Positions 1-5,794 of a DNA stretch of 8,572 bases are shown piece after piece. How positions within the stretch are numbered: position 1 is the stretch's first letter; each line of letters starts with the position of its first letter. This DNA is from an uncultured Bacillota bacterium. Its GTDB lineage: Bacteria; Bacillota; Clostridia; Tissierellales; Tepidimicrobiaceae. Under the pieces are notes generated by a model. It was given only the letters and a program-made list of their open reading frames with translations, made no database searches and was not told the DNA's origin. Made by a program: the position numbers and the translations under genes. The DNA lies in contig CALBUB010000041.1 of assembly GCA_937967955.1 (NCBI GenBank), positions 1-8,572 on the forward strand, written 5' to 3'.

Positions 1-47
1 GACCACCGAGATCTACACTCTTTCCCTACACGACGCTCTTCCGATCT
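1..47 (+). other. Illumina TruSeq adapter contamination (non-biological)
   Basis: These 47 bases, beginning GACCACCGAGATCTACAC and ending CGCTCTTCCGATCT, match the 3' part of the Illumina TruSeq universal adapter as I know it, with no mismatch that I can see. The genome starts at base 48, where an open phosphate butyryltransferase frame begins immediately. This is an untrimmed library adapter retained at a contig end. It should be masked before any promoter, homology or composition analysis. Confidence 0.97.
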
Positions 48-503
48 ATCCAAAATGCTGTTGATGTTTTACTTTCCTTAGGTTATGAAAAACCAAAGGT
101 AGGAGTATTGGCAGCAGTAGAAAAAGTAAATCCAAAGATGCAGGAGACTGTAGATGCAGCAGAGCTTAAGAAGATGGCAGAAGAGGGAGAGCTTACAAAC
201 TGTATAGTAGAAGGGCCTATATCCTACGATATAGCCATGAATAAGGAATCTGCAAGTATAAAGGGCTTTGATAGTCCGGTTGTAGAGGATGTGGATATAC
301 TAATACCTCCTAATATAGCTACAGGAAATATATTGGCTAAAGCCCTTGTATACTCAGCAAATGCTAAGATGGCTGGAATTATTGTAGGGGCAAAAGTACC
401 AATTATATTAACATCTAGAGGTTCATCTTCTGAAGAAAAATACCTATCTATTGTATTGGCATCAGCTGCTAGTACAGAAACTACTCTTGAAAGTGCTCAA
501 TAA
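48..503 (+). CDS. ptb: Phosphate butyryltransferase, C-terminal half (5' end cut by contig/adapter edge)
   Basis: The enzyme exchanges the CoA of butyryl-CoA (or branched acyl-CoA) for phosphate, giving acyl phosphate that a butyrate kinase converts to acid and ATP in the cytoplasm. The visible 151 residues align with the second half of clostridial Ptb, which is about 300 residues long. Recognisable blocks are KPKVGVLAAVEKVNPKM (residues 15-31 of the fragment), EGPISYDIAM, the PNIATGN block, and near the end a GAKVPIILTSR stretch with a following EEKYLSIVLA. The frame is open from base 48 directly after the adapter, so the apparent TTG start at 108 is not real and the gene is truncated by assembly, not by mutation. 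The stop TAA is 20 bases before the next ATG, suggesting co-transcription with the aminotransferase. Phosphate acetyltransferase (pta) is the main alternative, but the GPISYDIA and TSR motifs favour Ptb. Acyl-chain preference cannot be read from this fragment. Confidence 0.88.
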   Translation: MQNAVDVLLSLGYEKPKVGVLAAVEKVNPKMQETVDAAELKKMAEEGELTNCIVEGPISYDIAMNKESASIKGFDSPVVEDVDILIPPNIATGNILAKALVYSANAKMAGIIVGAKVPIILTSRGSSSEEKYLSIVLASAASTETTLESAQ

Positions 504-523
504 AAATATAAGGGGGACTAAAA

Positions 524-1633
524 ATGGCCAAGAGCTTGTTCAGAAAGAAACTAGCCAACTTAAAACCATATGTACCTGGTAAGCCAATTGAACAGGTTCA
601 AAAAGAATATGGAATAGATGAGGTTATTAAGCTGGCTTCCAATGAAAACCAGCTAGGACCATCACCAAAGGCTGTAGAGGCTGTAAAGAGGGAAGCAGAG
701 AATATAAACATGTATCCAGATCCAGGGGCTATGGAATTAAGAAAGGCAATAGCTGAAAAATATGGGGTAGAAGTAGACAATATAGTTGTAGGCAATGGGG
801 GAGAACACATACTAGAAGTAATAGCCCATACTTTTATAGATGAAGGAGATGAAATTATAGAAGCAGATACTACATTTACCATATTGGGTATAGCTGTAGA
901 ACTATTAGGGGGCAAGCGTGTAAAAGTACCAATGGATGGTTATAAGCAGGATTTAAAAGGCTTTGTTGAAAATATAAGCCATAGGACAAAGTTAATATAC
1001 GTTTGTAACCCAAATAACCCATTAGGAAATGTAGTGCCAAAAGAAGAGGTAGAATATTTAGTAGAAAATGTACCAGAAGATGTGGTGATAGTATTTGATG
1101 AAGCCTATTATGATTTTGCTAAGGTAAATCCTGACTATCCAGAAACTATAGACTATCTAAAGAAAAAACCAAATATTATAATCCTTAGAACCTTCTCCAA
1201 GGTAACAGGTATTGCAGGAGTCCGTGTAGGCTTTGTAATTACCTCTAAGGAAATAGCAACAGAAATGAGTAAAGTAAAGGGTACCTTCTATGTGAATAGG
1301 CTAGCCCAAGCTGCAGCAATAGGAGCTTTACAAGATGAAGAACATATTAAAAAGACTGTAGAGCTTAACTATAAATCCTTAGGCATGATGGAAGAAGCCT
1401 TTGATGAAATGGGCCTTGAGTATGTAAAATCTAATGCTAACTTCATATTTGTAAATGTTAATAAGGATTCTAAGATGGTATCAGAAGAGCTATTAAAGAA
1501 AGGCATAATAGTTAAGGCAGGAGATATATGGGGCTGGGATACATGGCTTAGGGTTAGCACAGGTACTATTGAACAGACGGAAAAATTCCTGGCTGCATTA
1601 AAAGAGGTATTAAAAGAGCTAGCAACAGTATAG
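524..1633 (+). CDS. HisC-like PLP-dependent aminotransferase (histidinol-phosphate aminotransferase family)
   Basis: This is a 369-residue fold-type I, class I/II aminotransferase that should transfer an amino group to 2-oxoglutarate using pyridoxal phosphate. The family layout is intact: SNENQLGPSP (39-48), YPDPGAMELR (64-73), NPNNPLG (162-168) with the PLP-contacting Asn165, FDEAYYDF (191-198) with Asp192, the Schiff-base lysine K226 in RTFSK, Arg234, and the carboxylate-binding Arg343 in WLRVSTGT. Length matches HisC (about 350-370). It departs from canonical HisC at Leu167 (usually Thr in NPNNPTG), at Thr228 in SKVTG (usually Tyr in SKAYG), and in the WGWDTW segment before Arg343. No other histidine genes are nearby and it sits 20 bases after ptb, so a role in amino-acid catabolism is as likely as histidine synthesis. 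The ATG at 524 is preceded by AGGGGG with 7-base spacing. Aminotransferase class is sure; substrate is not. Confidence 0.85.
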   Translation: MAKSLFRKKLANLKPYVPGKPIEQVQKEYGIDEVIKLASNENQLGPSPKAVEAVKREAENINMYPDPGAMELRKAIAEKYGVEVDNIVVGNGGEHILEVIAHTFIDEGDEIIEADTTFTILGIAVELLGGKRVKVPMDGYKQDLKGFVENISHRTKLIYVCNPNNPLGNVVPKEEVEYLVENVPEDVVIVFDEAYYDFAKVNPDYPETIDYLKKKPNIIILRTFSKVTGIAGVRVGFVITSKEIATEMSKVKGTFYVNRLAQAAAIGALQDEEHIKKTVELNYKSLGMMEEAFDEMGLEYVKSNANFIFVNVNKDSKMVSEELLKKGIIVKAGDIWGWDTWLRVSTGTIEQTEKFLAALKEVLKELATV

Positions 1634-1636
1634 AAG

Positions 1637-1664
1637 GGGAGGGGCATGCCCTCCCATTATATTT
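1637..1664 (+). terminator. Weak intrinsic terminator after the ptb-aminotransferase pair
   Basis: GGGAGGG (1637-1643) pairs with CCCTCCC (1649-1655) around a 5-base GCATG loop, starting four bases past the stop codon. The following ATTATATTT is T-rich but interrupted, so termination may be incomplete. Confidence 0.6.
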
Positions 1665-1749
1665 GCTCATAAGTAGGAAACTAAAGAGAAAGTTGAAAAA
1701 TCCAATAAAACACCATAGTAGTTAGAAAATTCTTGATAATCACAAATAC

Positions 1750-1778
1750 TTGAACAAAATTGTTTAGAATGATAGAAT
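1750..1778 (+). promoter_or_regulatory. Predicted sigma-A promoter for glutamate dehydrogenase
   Basis: TTGAAC (1750-1755) and TAGAAT (1773-1778) are separated by exactly 17 bases, a good match to TTGACA/TATAAT. The predicted start near 1785 gives a 5' leader of about 75 bases with two short inverted repeats: ACACT/AGTGT at 1799-1817 and AAGGT/ACCTT at 1823-1835. Confidence 0.6.
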
Positions 1779-1859
1779 AGATTTAGAGTTGGTCCTGAAC
1801 ACTTTTACATATAGTGTGGGAAAAGGTTTTACCTTAATAAATGTTTAGGAGGTATAACA

Positions 1860-3125
1860 ATGGCAAAGGAAAAATTAAATCCATTAGAAAATGCCCAATT
1901 GCAAGTTAAAAAAGCTTGTGAAAGATTAAACTTAGATCCAGCTGTATATGAAATATTAAAAGAGCCACTAAGAGTTATTGAAGTTAACATTCCTGTTAAA
2001 ATGGACGATGGAACTGTAAAATCCTTCAAAGGCTTCAGAGCTCAACACAATGACGCTATCGGACCATTAAAAGGTGGTATTAGATTCCATCCAGACGTAA
2101 ACTTAGACGAAGTTAAAGCTCTATCCATATGGATGACTTTCAAAGGTGGAGTTATGGGAGTACCTTATGGTGGAGGAAAAGGTGGAGTTGCAGTTGACCC
2201 AATGACTCTATCACAAGGAGAACTAGAAAGACTTTCAAGAGGATATATAGCAGGTCTATATAAATACTTAGGAGAAAAAGTTGATATACCAGCTCCAGAC
2301 GTAGGAACTAATGGACAAGTTATGGCTTGGATGGTTGATGAATACAACAAGCTTACTGGAACTAACGCATTAGGAGTTATAACTGGTAAGCCAGTTGCAT
2401 GGGGCGGATCTGAAGGAAGAAACGAAGCTACAGGCTTTGGAGTTGCTGTAATTACAAGAGAAGCAGCTAAGAAGTATGGTATAGATCTAAATGGTGCTAA
2501 AGTTGCTGTACAAGGTTTTGGAAATGTAGGCCGCTATACTGTTAAGAATATCCAAAGATTAGGCGGTAAAGTAGTAGCAGTTGGAGAGTGGGCTCCATCA
2601 GTTGGTACTTATGCTATATACAATGAAGATGGACTAGATTTTGAAGATATGTTAGCTTACATGAATGAGCACAAGAATCTAGTTAACTATCCAAAGGCTA
2701 AGATGATAACTCTTGATGAATTCTGGGAGCTAGATGTAGACATATTAATTCCAGCTGCTTTAGAAAATGCTATCACTAAAGAAGTAGCAGAAAAGATAAA
2801 AGCTAAATTAGTTTGTGAAGCAGCTAATGGACCAACAACTCCAGAAGCTGACCAAGTACTAAATGAAAGAGGAATTCCTGTTACTCCAGACATATTAACT
2901 AACGCTGGTGGAGTAGTTGTATCCTACTTCGAGTGGGTACAAAACCTACAAGGCTACTACTGGACAGAAAAAGAAGTAGAAGAAAAACAAGAACAAAAAA
3001 TGGTACAAGCCTTCAACGATGTATGGGAGTTAAAAGAAGAACAAAACTGCACAATAAGAGAAGCTGCTTACTTAATCTCAGTTAAGAAAGTAGCTGAAGT
3101 AATGAAACTAAGAGGTTGGTATTAA
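1860..3125 (+). CDS. gdhA: NAD-type glutamate dehydrogenase (catabolic)
   Basis: The enzyme interconverts glutamate and 2-oxoglutarate plus ammonium, forming NADH in the cytoplasm. The 421 residues have the standard Glu/Leu/Phe/Val dehydrogenase order: an N-terminal substrate domain with GPLKGGIRFHP (68-78, Lys71), Lys95, catalytic Lys107 in PYGGGKGG, and PAPDVGTNGQ with Asp147, then a Rossmann domain with GFGNVG (219-224). Length and the C-terminal YYWTEKEVEEKQE and MKLRGWY stretches closely resemble the NAD-specific enzyme of Peptoniphilus asaccharolyticus as I recall it. Glu243 after the second Rossmann strand (VGEW) is the position I associate with rejection of NADP phosphate in that enzyme, so NAD use is favoured. 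AGGAGG at 1847-1852 is 7 bases before the ATG. The gene stands alone between its own promoter and terminator. Codon use is richer in AAC, GAC and TTC than in the genes upstream, as expected for an abundant protein. Confidence 0.95.
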   Translation: MAKEKLNPLENAQLQVKKACERLNLDPAVYEILKEPLRVIEVNIPVKMDDGTVKSFKGFRAQHNDAIGPLKGGIRFHPDVNLDEVKALSIWMTFKGGVMGVPYGGGKGGVAVDPMTLSQGELERLSRGYIAGLYKYLGEKVDIPAPDVGTNGQVMAWMVDEYNKLTGTNALGVITGKPVAWGGSEGRNEATGFGVAVITREAAKKYGIDLNGAKVAVQGFGNVGRYTVKNIQRLGGKVVAVGEWAPSVGTYAIYNEDGLDFEDMLAYMNEHKNLVNYPKAKMITLDEFWELDVDILIPAALENAITKEVAEKIKAKLVCEAANGPTTPEADQVLNERGIPVTPDILTNAGGVVVSYFEWVQNLQGYYWTEKEVEEKQEQKMVQAFNDVWELKEEQNCTIREAAYLISVKKVAEVMKLRGWY

Positions 3126-3134
3126 TCCATATAT

Positions 3135-3170
3135 AAAAAAACTGGTCGTTACGACCAGTTTTTTATTTTA
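3135..3170 (+). terminator. Strong intrinsic terminator of gdhA
   Basis: ACTGGTCG (3141-3148) pairs with CGACCAGT (3152-3159) around a TTA loop. The stem extends into A-tract/T-tract pairing (A 3135-3140 with T 3160-3164), followed by ATTTTA. It begins ten bases after the stop codon. Confidence 0.9.
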
Positions 3171-3220
3171 TCAATTTATTCACTAGACTGACAAAAATTA
3201 ATTAGTAAAAATACAGTTAT

Positions 3221-3242
3221 TATTACCAATATTTGGGTAATA
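3221..3242. repeat. Inverted repeat in the gdhA-MoaD-like intergenic region
   Basis: TATTACC (3221-3227) and GGTAATA (3236-3242) form a 7-base inverted repeat with an 8-base spacer. The region lies 50 bases past the gdhA terminator, so it belongs to upstream control of the next genes or has no role. No known operator is recognised. Confidence 0.45.
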
Positions 3243-3262
3243 TGCTAATTATAGATAGCATT

Positions 3263-3278
3263 TTTAGAATATTCTAAA
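3263..3278. promoter_or_regulatory. Perfect 16-bp palindrome, possible operator
   Basis: TTTAGAATATTCTAAA is a perfect palindrome with no spacer, about 70 bases before the small ORF at 3347 and just upstream of TATATATAAA, which could serve as a -10 region. A dimeric regulator could bind here, but the site matches no operator I can name, and AT-rich sequence produces such palindromes by chance fairly often. Confidence 0.35.
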
Positions 3279-3346
3279 TATATGGCTATATATAAAAATA
3301 CTATCTAGTAATCACAAGCTATTTAGTAAAGGAGTGGGCATATTTA

Positions 3347-3541
3347 TTGAAGATAAGGCTTAAATATATTGGTTTAGGAAATACCCATTTGCCTGAGTAC
3401 ATGGAATTGCCAGAGGGAACAAGTATTGAAGAATTAGTCCATTTAATTAGGGAGCAGATTCAGGTGCCTTTAGACTACCTATTTACTAGAAAAGCAGGTT
3501 ACAAATTGTTTTTCCTTTGTAGCTTTCAACAAAAACAATAG
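3347..3541 (+). CDS. Small ORF with MoaD/ThiS-like N-terminal half (possibly truncated)
   Basis: The 64-residue predicted protein starts like a beta-grasp sulfur carrier (MoaD/ThiS): a first strand KIRLKYIGLG, a second strand YMELPEG, then helix TSIEELVHLIREQI. After about residue 44 the resemblance is lost. The expected LVNG...DGDEV strand and the C-terminal Gly-Gly used for thiocarboxylation are absent, and the protein ends in CSFQQKQ. The neighbouring frames do not supply a convincing continuation either, so it may be a degraded remnant or a different small protein. It starts with TTG at 3347, and the nearest ribosome site (AAGGAG ending at 3334) is 12 bases away, longer than usual. Codon use looks coding up to about 3480. 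No molybdopterin or thiamine genes are nearby. Existence as a translated gene is uncertain and the family guess rests on pattern only. Confidence 0.35.
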   Translation: MKIRLKYIGLGNTHLPEYMELPEGTSIEELVHLIREQIQVPLDYLFTRKAGYKLFFLCSFQQKQ

Positions 3542-3562
3542 AAGCTTTTTTTCATTTTTGGG

Positions 3563-3568
3563 TATAAT
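3563..3568 (+). promoter_or_regulatory. Possible -10 box for the DNA glycosylase-DUF554 pair
   Basis: A perfect TATAAT lies 43 bases before the glycosylase start codon. No good TTGACA-like box is found 16-18 bases upstream, where the end of the small ORF lies, so this is only a tentative promoter. Confidence 0.35.
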
Positions 3569-3610
3569 AACAGTTAATGATTATATCTATCATTAAGGAA
3601 GGGGTAAAAG

Positions 3611-4501
3611 ATGGACTATAATATTGTAGAAAAGAACAATACAATCATATTAAAGGATATGGCAGATTTTGAACCAAAGCATATATTTGAATGTGGCCAG
3701 GCCTTTAGGTGGAAGAGGGAAGAAGATGGAAGTTATACTGCTGTCCACAGGGGAAGGGTAATTAATGTACAAAGGGATGGAAAAGATATAGTATTTTCTA
3801 ACACTAACAGAGAAGAATTTGAAAACATCTGGTATGAATACTTTGATTTAGGCAGGGATTACAGTAAAATAAAGAAGGAATTATCTAAAGATCCAATACT
3901 GAAGGAGGCCATCCAGTTTGGTAAGGGCATAAGAATATTAAATCAGGAACCCTATGAGACCACCATTTCCTTTATAATTTCAGCCAATAACCAAATCCCC
4001 AGGATTAAACGTTCCATTAAACTTATAAGTGAAGGCTATGGTGATTATATTACTACCTATAAGGGAGAAGAGTATTATTCCTTTCCTACAGCCTATGTAT
4101 TAGCCAATGTAAAGGTAGAAGAGCTGGAGAAAAACTACAAGGTAGGCTTTAGGGCCAAATACATAGTGGAGGCCTCAAAAATGATTCTAGAAAGACATGT
4201 AGATTTAGATTCTATATTTAATCTTCCTACAGAAGAAGCCCAAATAGAGCTTATGAAGCTTCCTGGAGTTGGACCTAAAGTATCTAGCTGTGCCCTTTTA
4301 TTTGCCTTTAAAAAAGGGGATGCTTTCCCAGTAGATGTTTGGGTTAAAAGGGTAATGGAATATTTCTACTTTAAAAAGGACACTAAGCTAAAAGATATCT
4401 CTGCCTTTGCTAAAGAAAAATTTGGACCTTTAGCTGGTTTTGCCCAACAATATTTATTTTACTATGCTAGAGAGCTAGGCATAGGGAAAGATAAAAGATA
4501 A
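3611..4501 (+). CDS. ogg: 8-oxoguanine DNA glycosylase/AP lyase (OGG1 family, HhH-GPD)
   Basis: This base-excision repair enzyme removes 8-oxoguanine opposite cytosine and nicks the abasic site. The 296 residues show the OGG N-terminal domain with FECGQAFRW (26-34), comparable to the SGQxFRW strand of human OGG1. Next comes SANNQIPRI (124-132), matching the Asn-rich SNNNIARI segment. The helix-hairpin-helix LPGVGPKVSSC (217-227) carries the Schiff-base Lys223, and FPVDVW (239-244) carries the catalytic Asp242. The Lys-to-Asp spacing of 19 equals human Lys249-Asp268. The ATG follows AAGGAAGGGG at 3595-3604. The stop lies 17 bases before the next gene, indicating an operon with the DUF554 protein. 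Some databases label such proteins DNA-3-methyladenine glycosylase, but the N-terminal OGG domain argues against AlkA. The family assignment is firm; actual substrate range is inferred. Confidence 0.9.
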   Translation: MDYNIVEKNNTIILKDMADFEPKHIFECGQAFRWKREEDGSYTAVHRGRVINVQRDGKDIVFSNTNREEFENIWYEYFDLGRDYSKIKKELSKDPILKEAIQFGKGIRILNQEPYETTISFIISANNQIPRIKRSIKLISEGYGDYITTYKGEEYYSFPTAYVLANVKVEELEKNYKVGFRAKYIVEASKMILERHVDLDSIFNLPTEEAQIELMKLPGVGPKVSSCALLFAFKKGDAFPVDVWVKRVMEYFYFKKDTKLKDISAFAKEKFGPLAGFAQQYLFYYARELGIGKDKR

Positions 4502-4518
4502 TATTTAGGAGGGTAGAT

Positions 4519-5208
4519 ATGTTAGGAAGTTTAGTAAATGCAGCTTCTATTGTAATAGGTAGTCTAGTAGGGGTTTTAATAAACAAGGGAATCAAGGAAG
4601 AATATAAAAAGCTCATAATGGATGGAGTAGCATTAACAGTTATAATCATGGGAATAATGGGGGCCATTGAATCCCAAAACTTTATACTTGTTATTATCAG
4701 CATGGTCCTTGGCAGCATAATAGGCCAGGCTATAGGCATAGAAGAAAAATTGGACAAGCTAGGCAATAGGCTAGAAGAAAGGTTTGGAAAAGGGAATTCT
4801 AACTTTTCTAAGGGCTTTGTAACTGCATCTTTAGTTTATTGCATAGGAGCCATGGCTATAATAGGAGCCTTAGAAAGCGGCCTTACTGGGAATCATAGTA
4901 CCCTTTTTGCTAAGGCAGTACTAGATGGGATTACAGCTATAATTTTTGCATCCACCTTGGGGATAGGGGTGGCCTTTTCTGCTGTACCTGTCCTTCTCTA
5001 TGAAGGTTTTATAAGCCTATTAGCTTCTTCCTTAAGCAGTCTATTTAGCACAGAAGCTATTACTGAAATGTCTGCTGTAGGAGGAATACTGATAATGGCC
5101 ATAGGCTTAAATATACTTGGAATAAGGAAGATAAATGTAGGAAATATGCTGCCTGCAGTATTTATTCCTTTATTGTATTTTAGCTTAAGGATATTTATGG
5201 GATTTTAG
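4519..5208 (+). CDS. DUF554 family integral membrane protein (YdfK/YqgA-like)
   Basis: This is a 229-residue hydrophobic protein of unknown function. Its N-terminus LGSLVNAASIVIGSLVGVLI, followed by a short charged stretch and MDGVALTVIIMGI, is characteristic of the DUF554 family (Escherichia coli YqgA, Bacillus subtilis YdfK). Hydrophobic stretches at roughly 3-22, 33-50, 54-73, 99-118, 133-152, 153-175, 185-201 and 207-226 suggest seven or eight membrane spans. The only long polar part is residues 74-98, including a charged EEKLDKLGNRLEERFGKG segment. Length is normal for the family and no signal peptide is apparent beyond the first span. AGGAGGG at 4507-4513 is 5 bases before the ATG. The gene lies 17 bases after the DNA glycosylase gene with no terminator between, so the two are probably co-transcribed. 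A transport role is often guessed but is not shown here. Confidence 0.88.
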   Translation: MLGSLVNAASIVIGSLVGVLINKGIKEEYKKLIMDGVALTVIIMGIMGAIESQNFILVIISMVLGSIIGQAIGIEEKLDKLGNRLEERFGKGNSNFSKGFVTASLVYCIGAMAIIGALESGLTGNHSTLFAKAVLDGITAIIFASTLGIGVAFSAVPVLLYEGFISLLASSLSSLFSTEAITEMSAVGGILIMAIGLNILGIRKINVGNMLPAVFIPLLYFSLRIFMGF

Positions 5209-5330
5209 ATTGAGAAAGTTATAAAAGGAGTAAAATAGATACATAGGAAGATAATGGGCGAAAAAAGTAGAATATGTAAGAAAGGACAAGAAAAAACTTC
5301 TTATTGTTAAAAAATAAAAAAATATAGGAC

Positions 5331-5362
5331 TTGATTCTAAAAAATTAATTAAGTAACATAAT
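5331..5362 (+). promoter_or_regulatory. Predicted sigma-A promoter of groESL
   Basis: TTGATT (5331-5336) serves as -35. The -10 is either TAACAT (5354-5359, 17-base spacer) or CATAAT (5357-5362, 20-base spacer). Either choice puts the transcription start at or just before the CIRCE element, the usual arrangement for HrcA repression. Confidence 0.6.
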
Positions 5363-5372
5363 ACTGTACGTA

Positions 5373-5399
5373 TTAGCACTCACTGAAGTTGAGTGCTAA
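5373..5399. promoter_or_regulatory. CIRCE element (HrcA operator), perfect
   Basis: TTAGCACTC (5373-5381), a 9-base spacer and GAGTGCTAA (5391-5399) reproduce the CIRCE consensus without mismatch. HrcA repressor binds here and is released under heat stress when chaperonin is titrated. The site lies between the promoter and the groES ribosome site, so it can also form a hairpin in the mRNA leader. It predicts an hrcA gene elsewhere in the genome. Confidence 0.98.
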
Positions 5400-5425
5400 T
5401 AAATTGGATAAATTTATTACAATAC

Positions 5426-5432
5426 GGGGAGG
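5426..5432 (+). promoter_or_regulatory. Ribosome binding site fixing the groES start
   Basis: GGGGAGG lies 7 bases before the ATG at 5440. An in-frame TTG at 5389 lies within the CIRCE element and has no such site, so 5440 is the real start. Confidence 0.9.
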
Positions 5433-5439
5433 TAGTAAC

Positions 5440-5721
5440 ATGAAGCTTAGACCATTAGGTGATAGGGTAGTAATTAAAGTAGTTGAAGCTGAAGAAAAGA
5501 CTAAATCTGGTATAGTTCTTCCAAGCAGTGCTAAAGAACAACCTCAAATAGCAGAAGTTGTTGCTATAGGTGCAGATATATTAAACGATGAGAAGAAAAA
5601 AGAGCAAATTAAGGTAAATGATAAAGTAATATTCTCCAAATATGCAGGAACAGAAGTTAAGATTGATGGAGAAGAGTATACAATCTTAAAACTAAACGAT
5701 ATCTTAGCAGTAGTAGAATAG
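5440..5721 (+). CDS. groES: Co-chaperonin GroES (Hsp10)
   Basis: GroES is the lid of the GroEL folding chamber: seven copies cap the GroEL ring in the cytoplasm during ATP-driven folding. The 93-residue product begins MKLRPLGDRVVIKV, the standard family opening. It carries the mobile-loop region EEKTKSGIVLPSSAKEQPQ (about residues 17-35) that contacts GroEL, and ends with YTILKLNDILAVVE. Length is typical (about 94). The first 17 codons of the longer open frame, which begins inside CIRCE, are excluded because the GGGGAGG site and homology both fix the start at 5440. The gene lies 73 bases before groEL with no terminator between them, so the two form the classical groESL operon under HrcA/CIRCE control. 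Confidence 0.97.
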   Translation: MKLRPLGDRVVIKVVEAEEKTKSGIVLPSSAKEQPQIAEVVAIGADILNDEKKKEQIKVNDKVIFSKYAGTEVKIDGEEYTILKLNDILAVVE

Positions 5722-5794
5722 TAAAAACCTCCGATTTATATGAGAAATATCTAACCCATGATAATAGCAAATAAAAAAAAGGAGTGTGAACTAA

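Noticed and set aside
108..503. A TTG-started 131-residue gene
   Set aside because: The frame is open and homologous to Ptb back to base 48, so the TTG is an internal codon of a truncated gene.
3267..3276. AGAATATTCT read as a eukaryotic heat-shock-factor site
   Set aside because: The resemblance is accidental: bacteria lack that factor, and the groESL operon here is controlled by CIRCE.
5254..5310. An 18-codon ORF (starts MGEKSRICKK) upstream of groES
   Set aside because: It is too short, shows no family resemblance and has only a poorly spaced AGGAAG. Chance is the simplest explanation in this stretch.
5389..5439. N-terminal extension of GroES from TTG 5389
   Set aside because: It starts inside the CIRCE element, has no ribosome site, and GroES proteins begin at the MKLRPLGDR sequence encoded from 5440.
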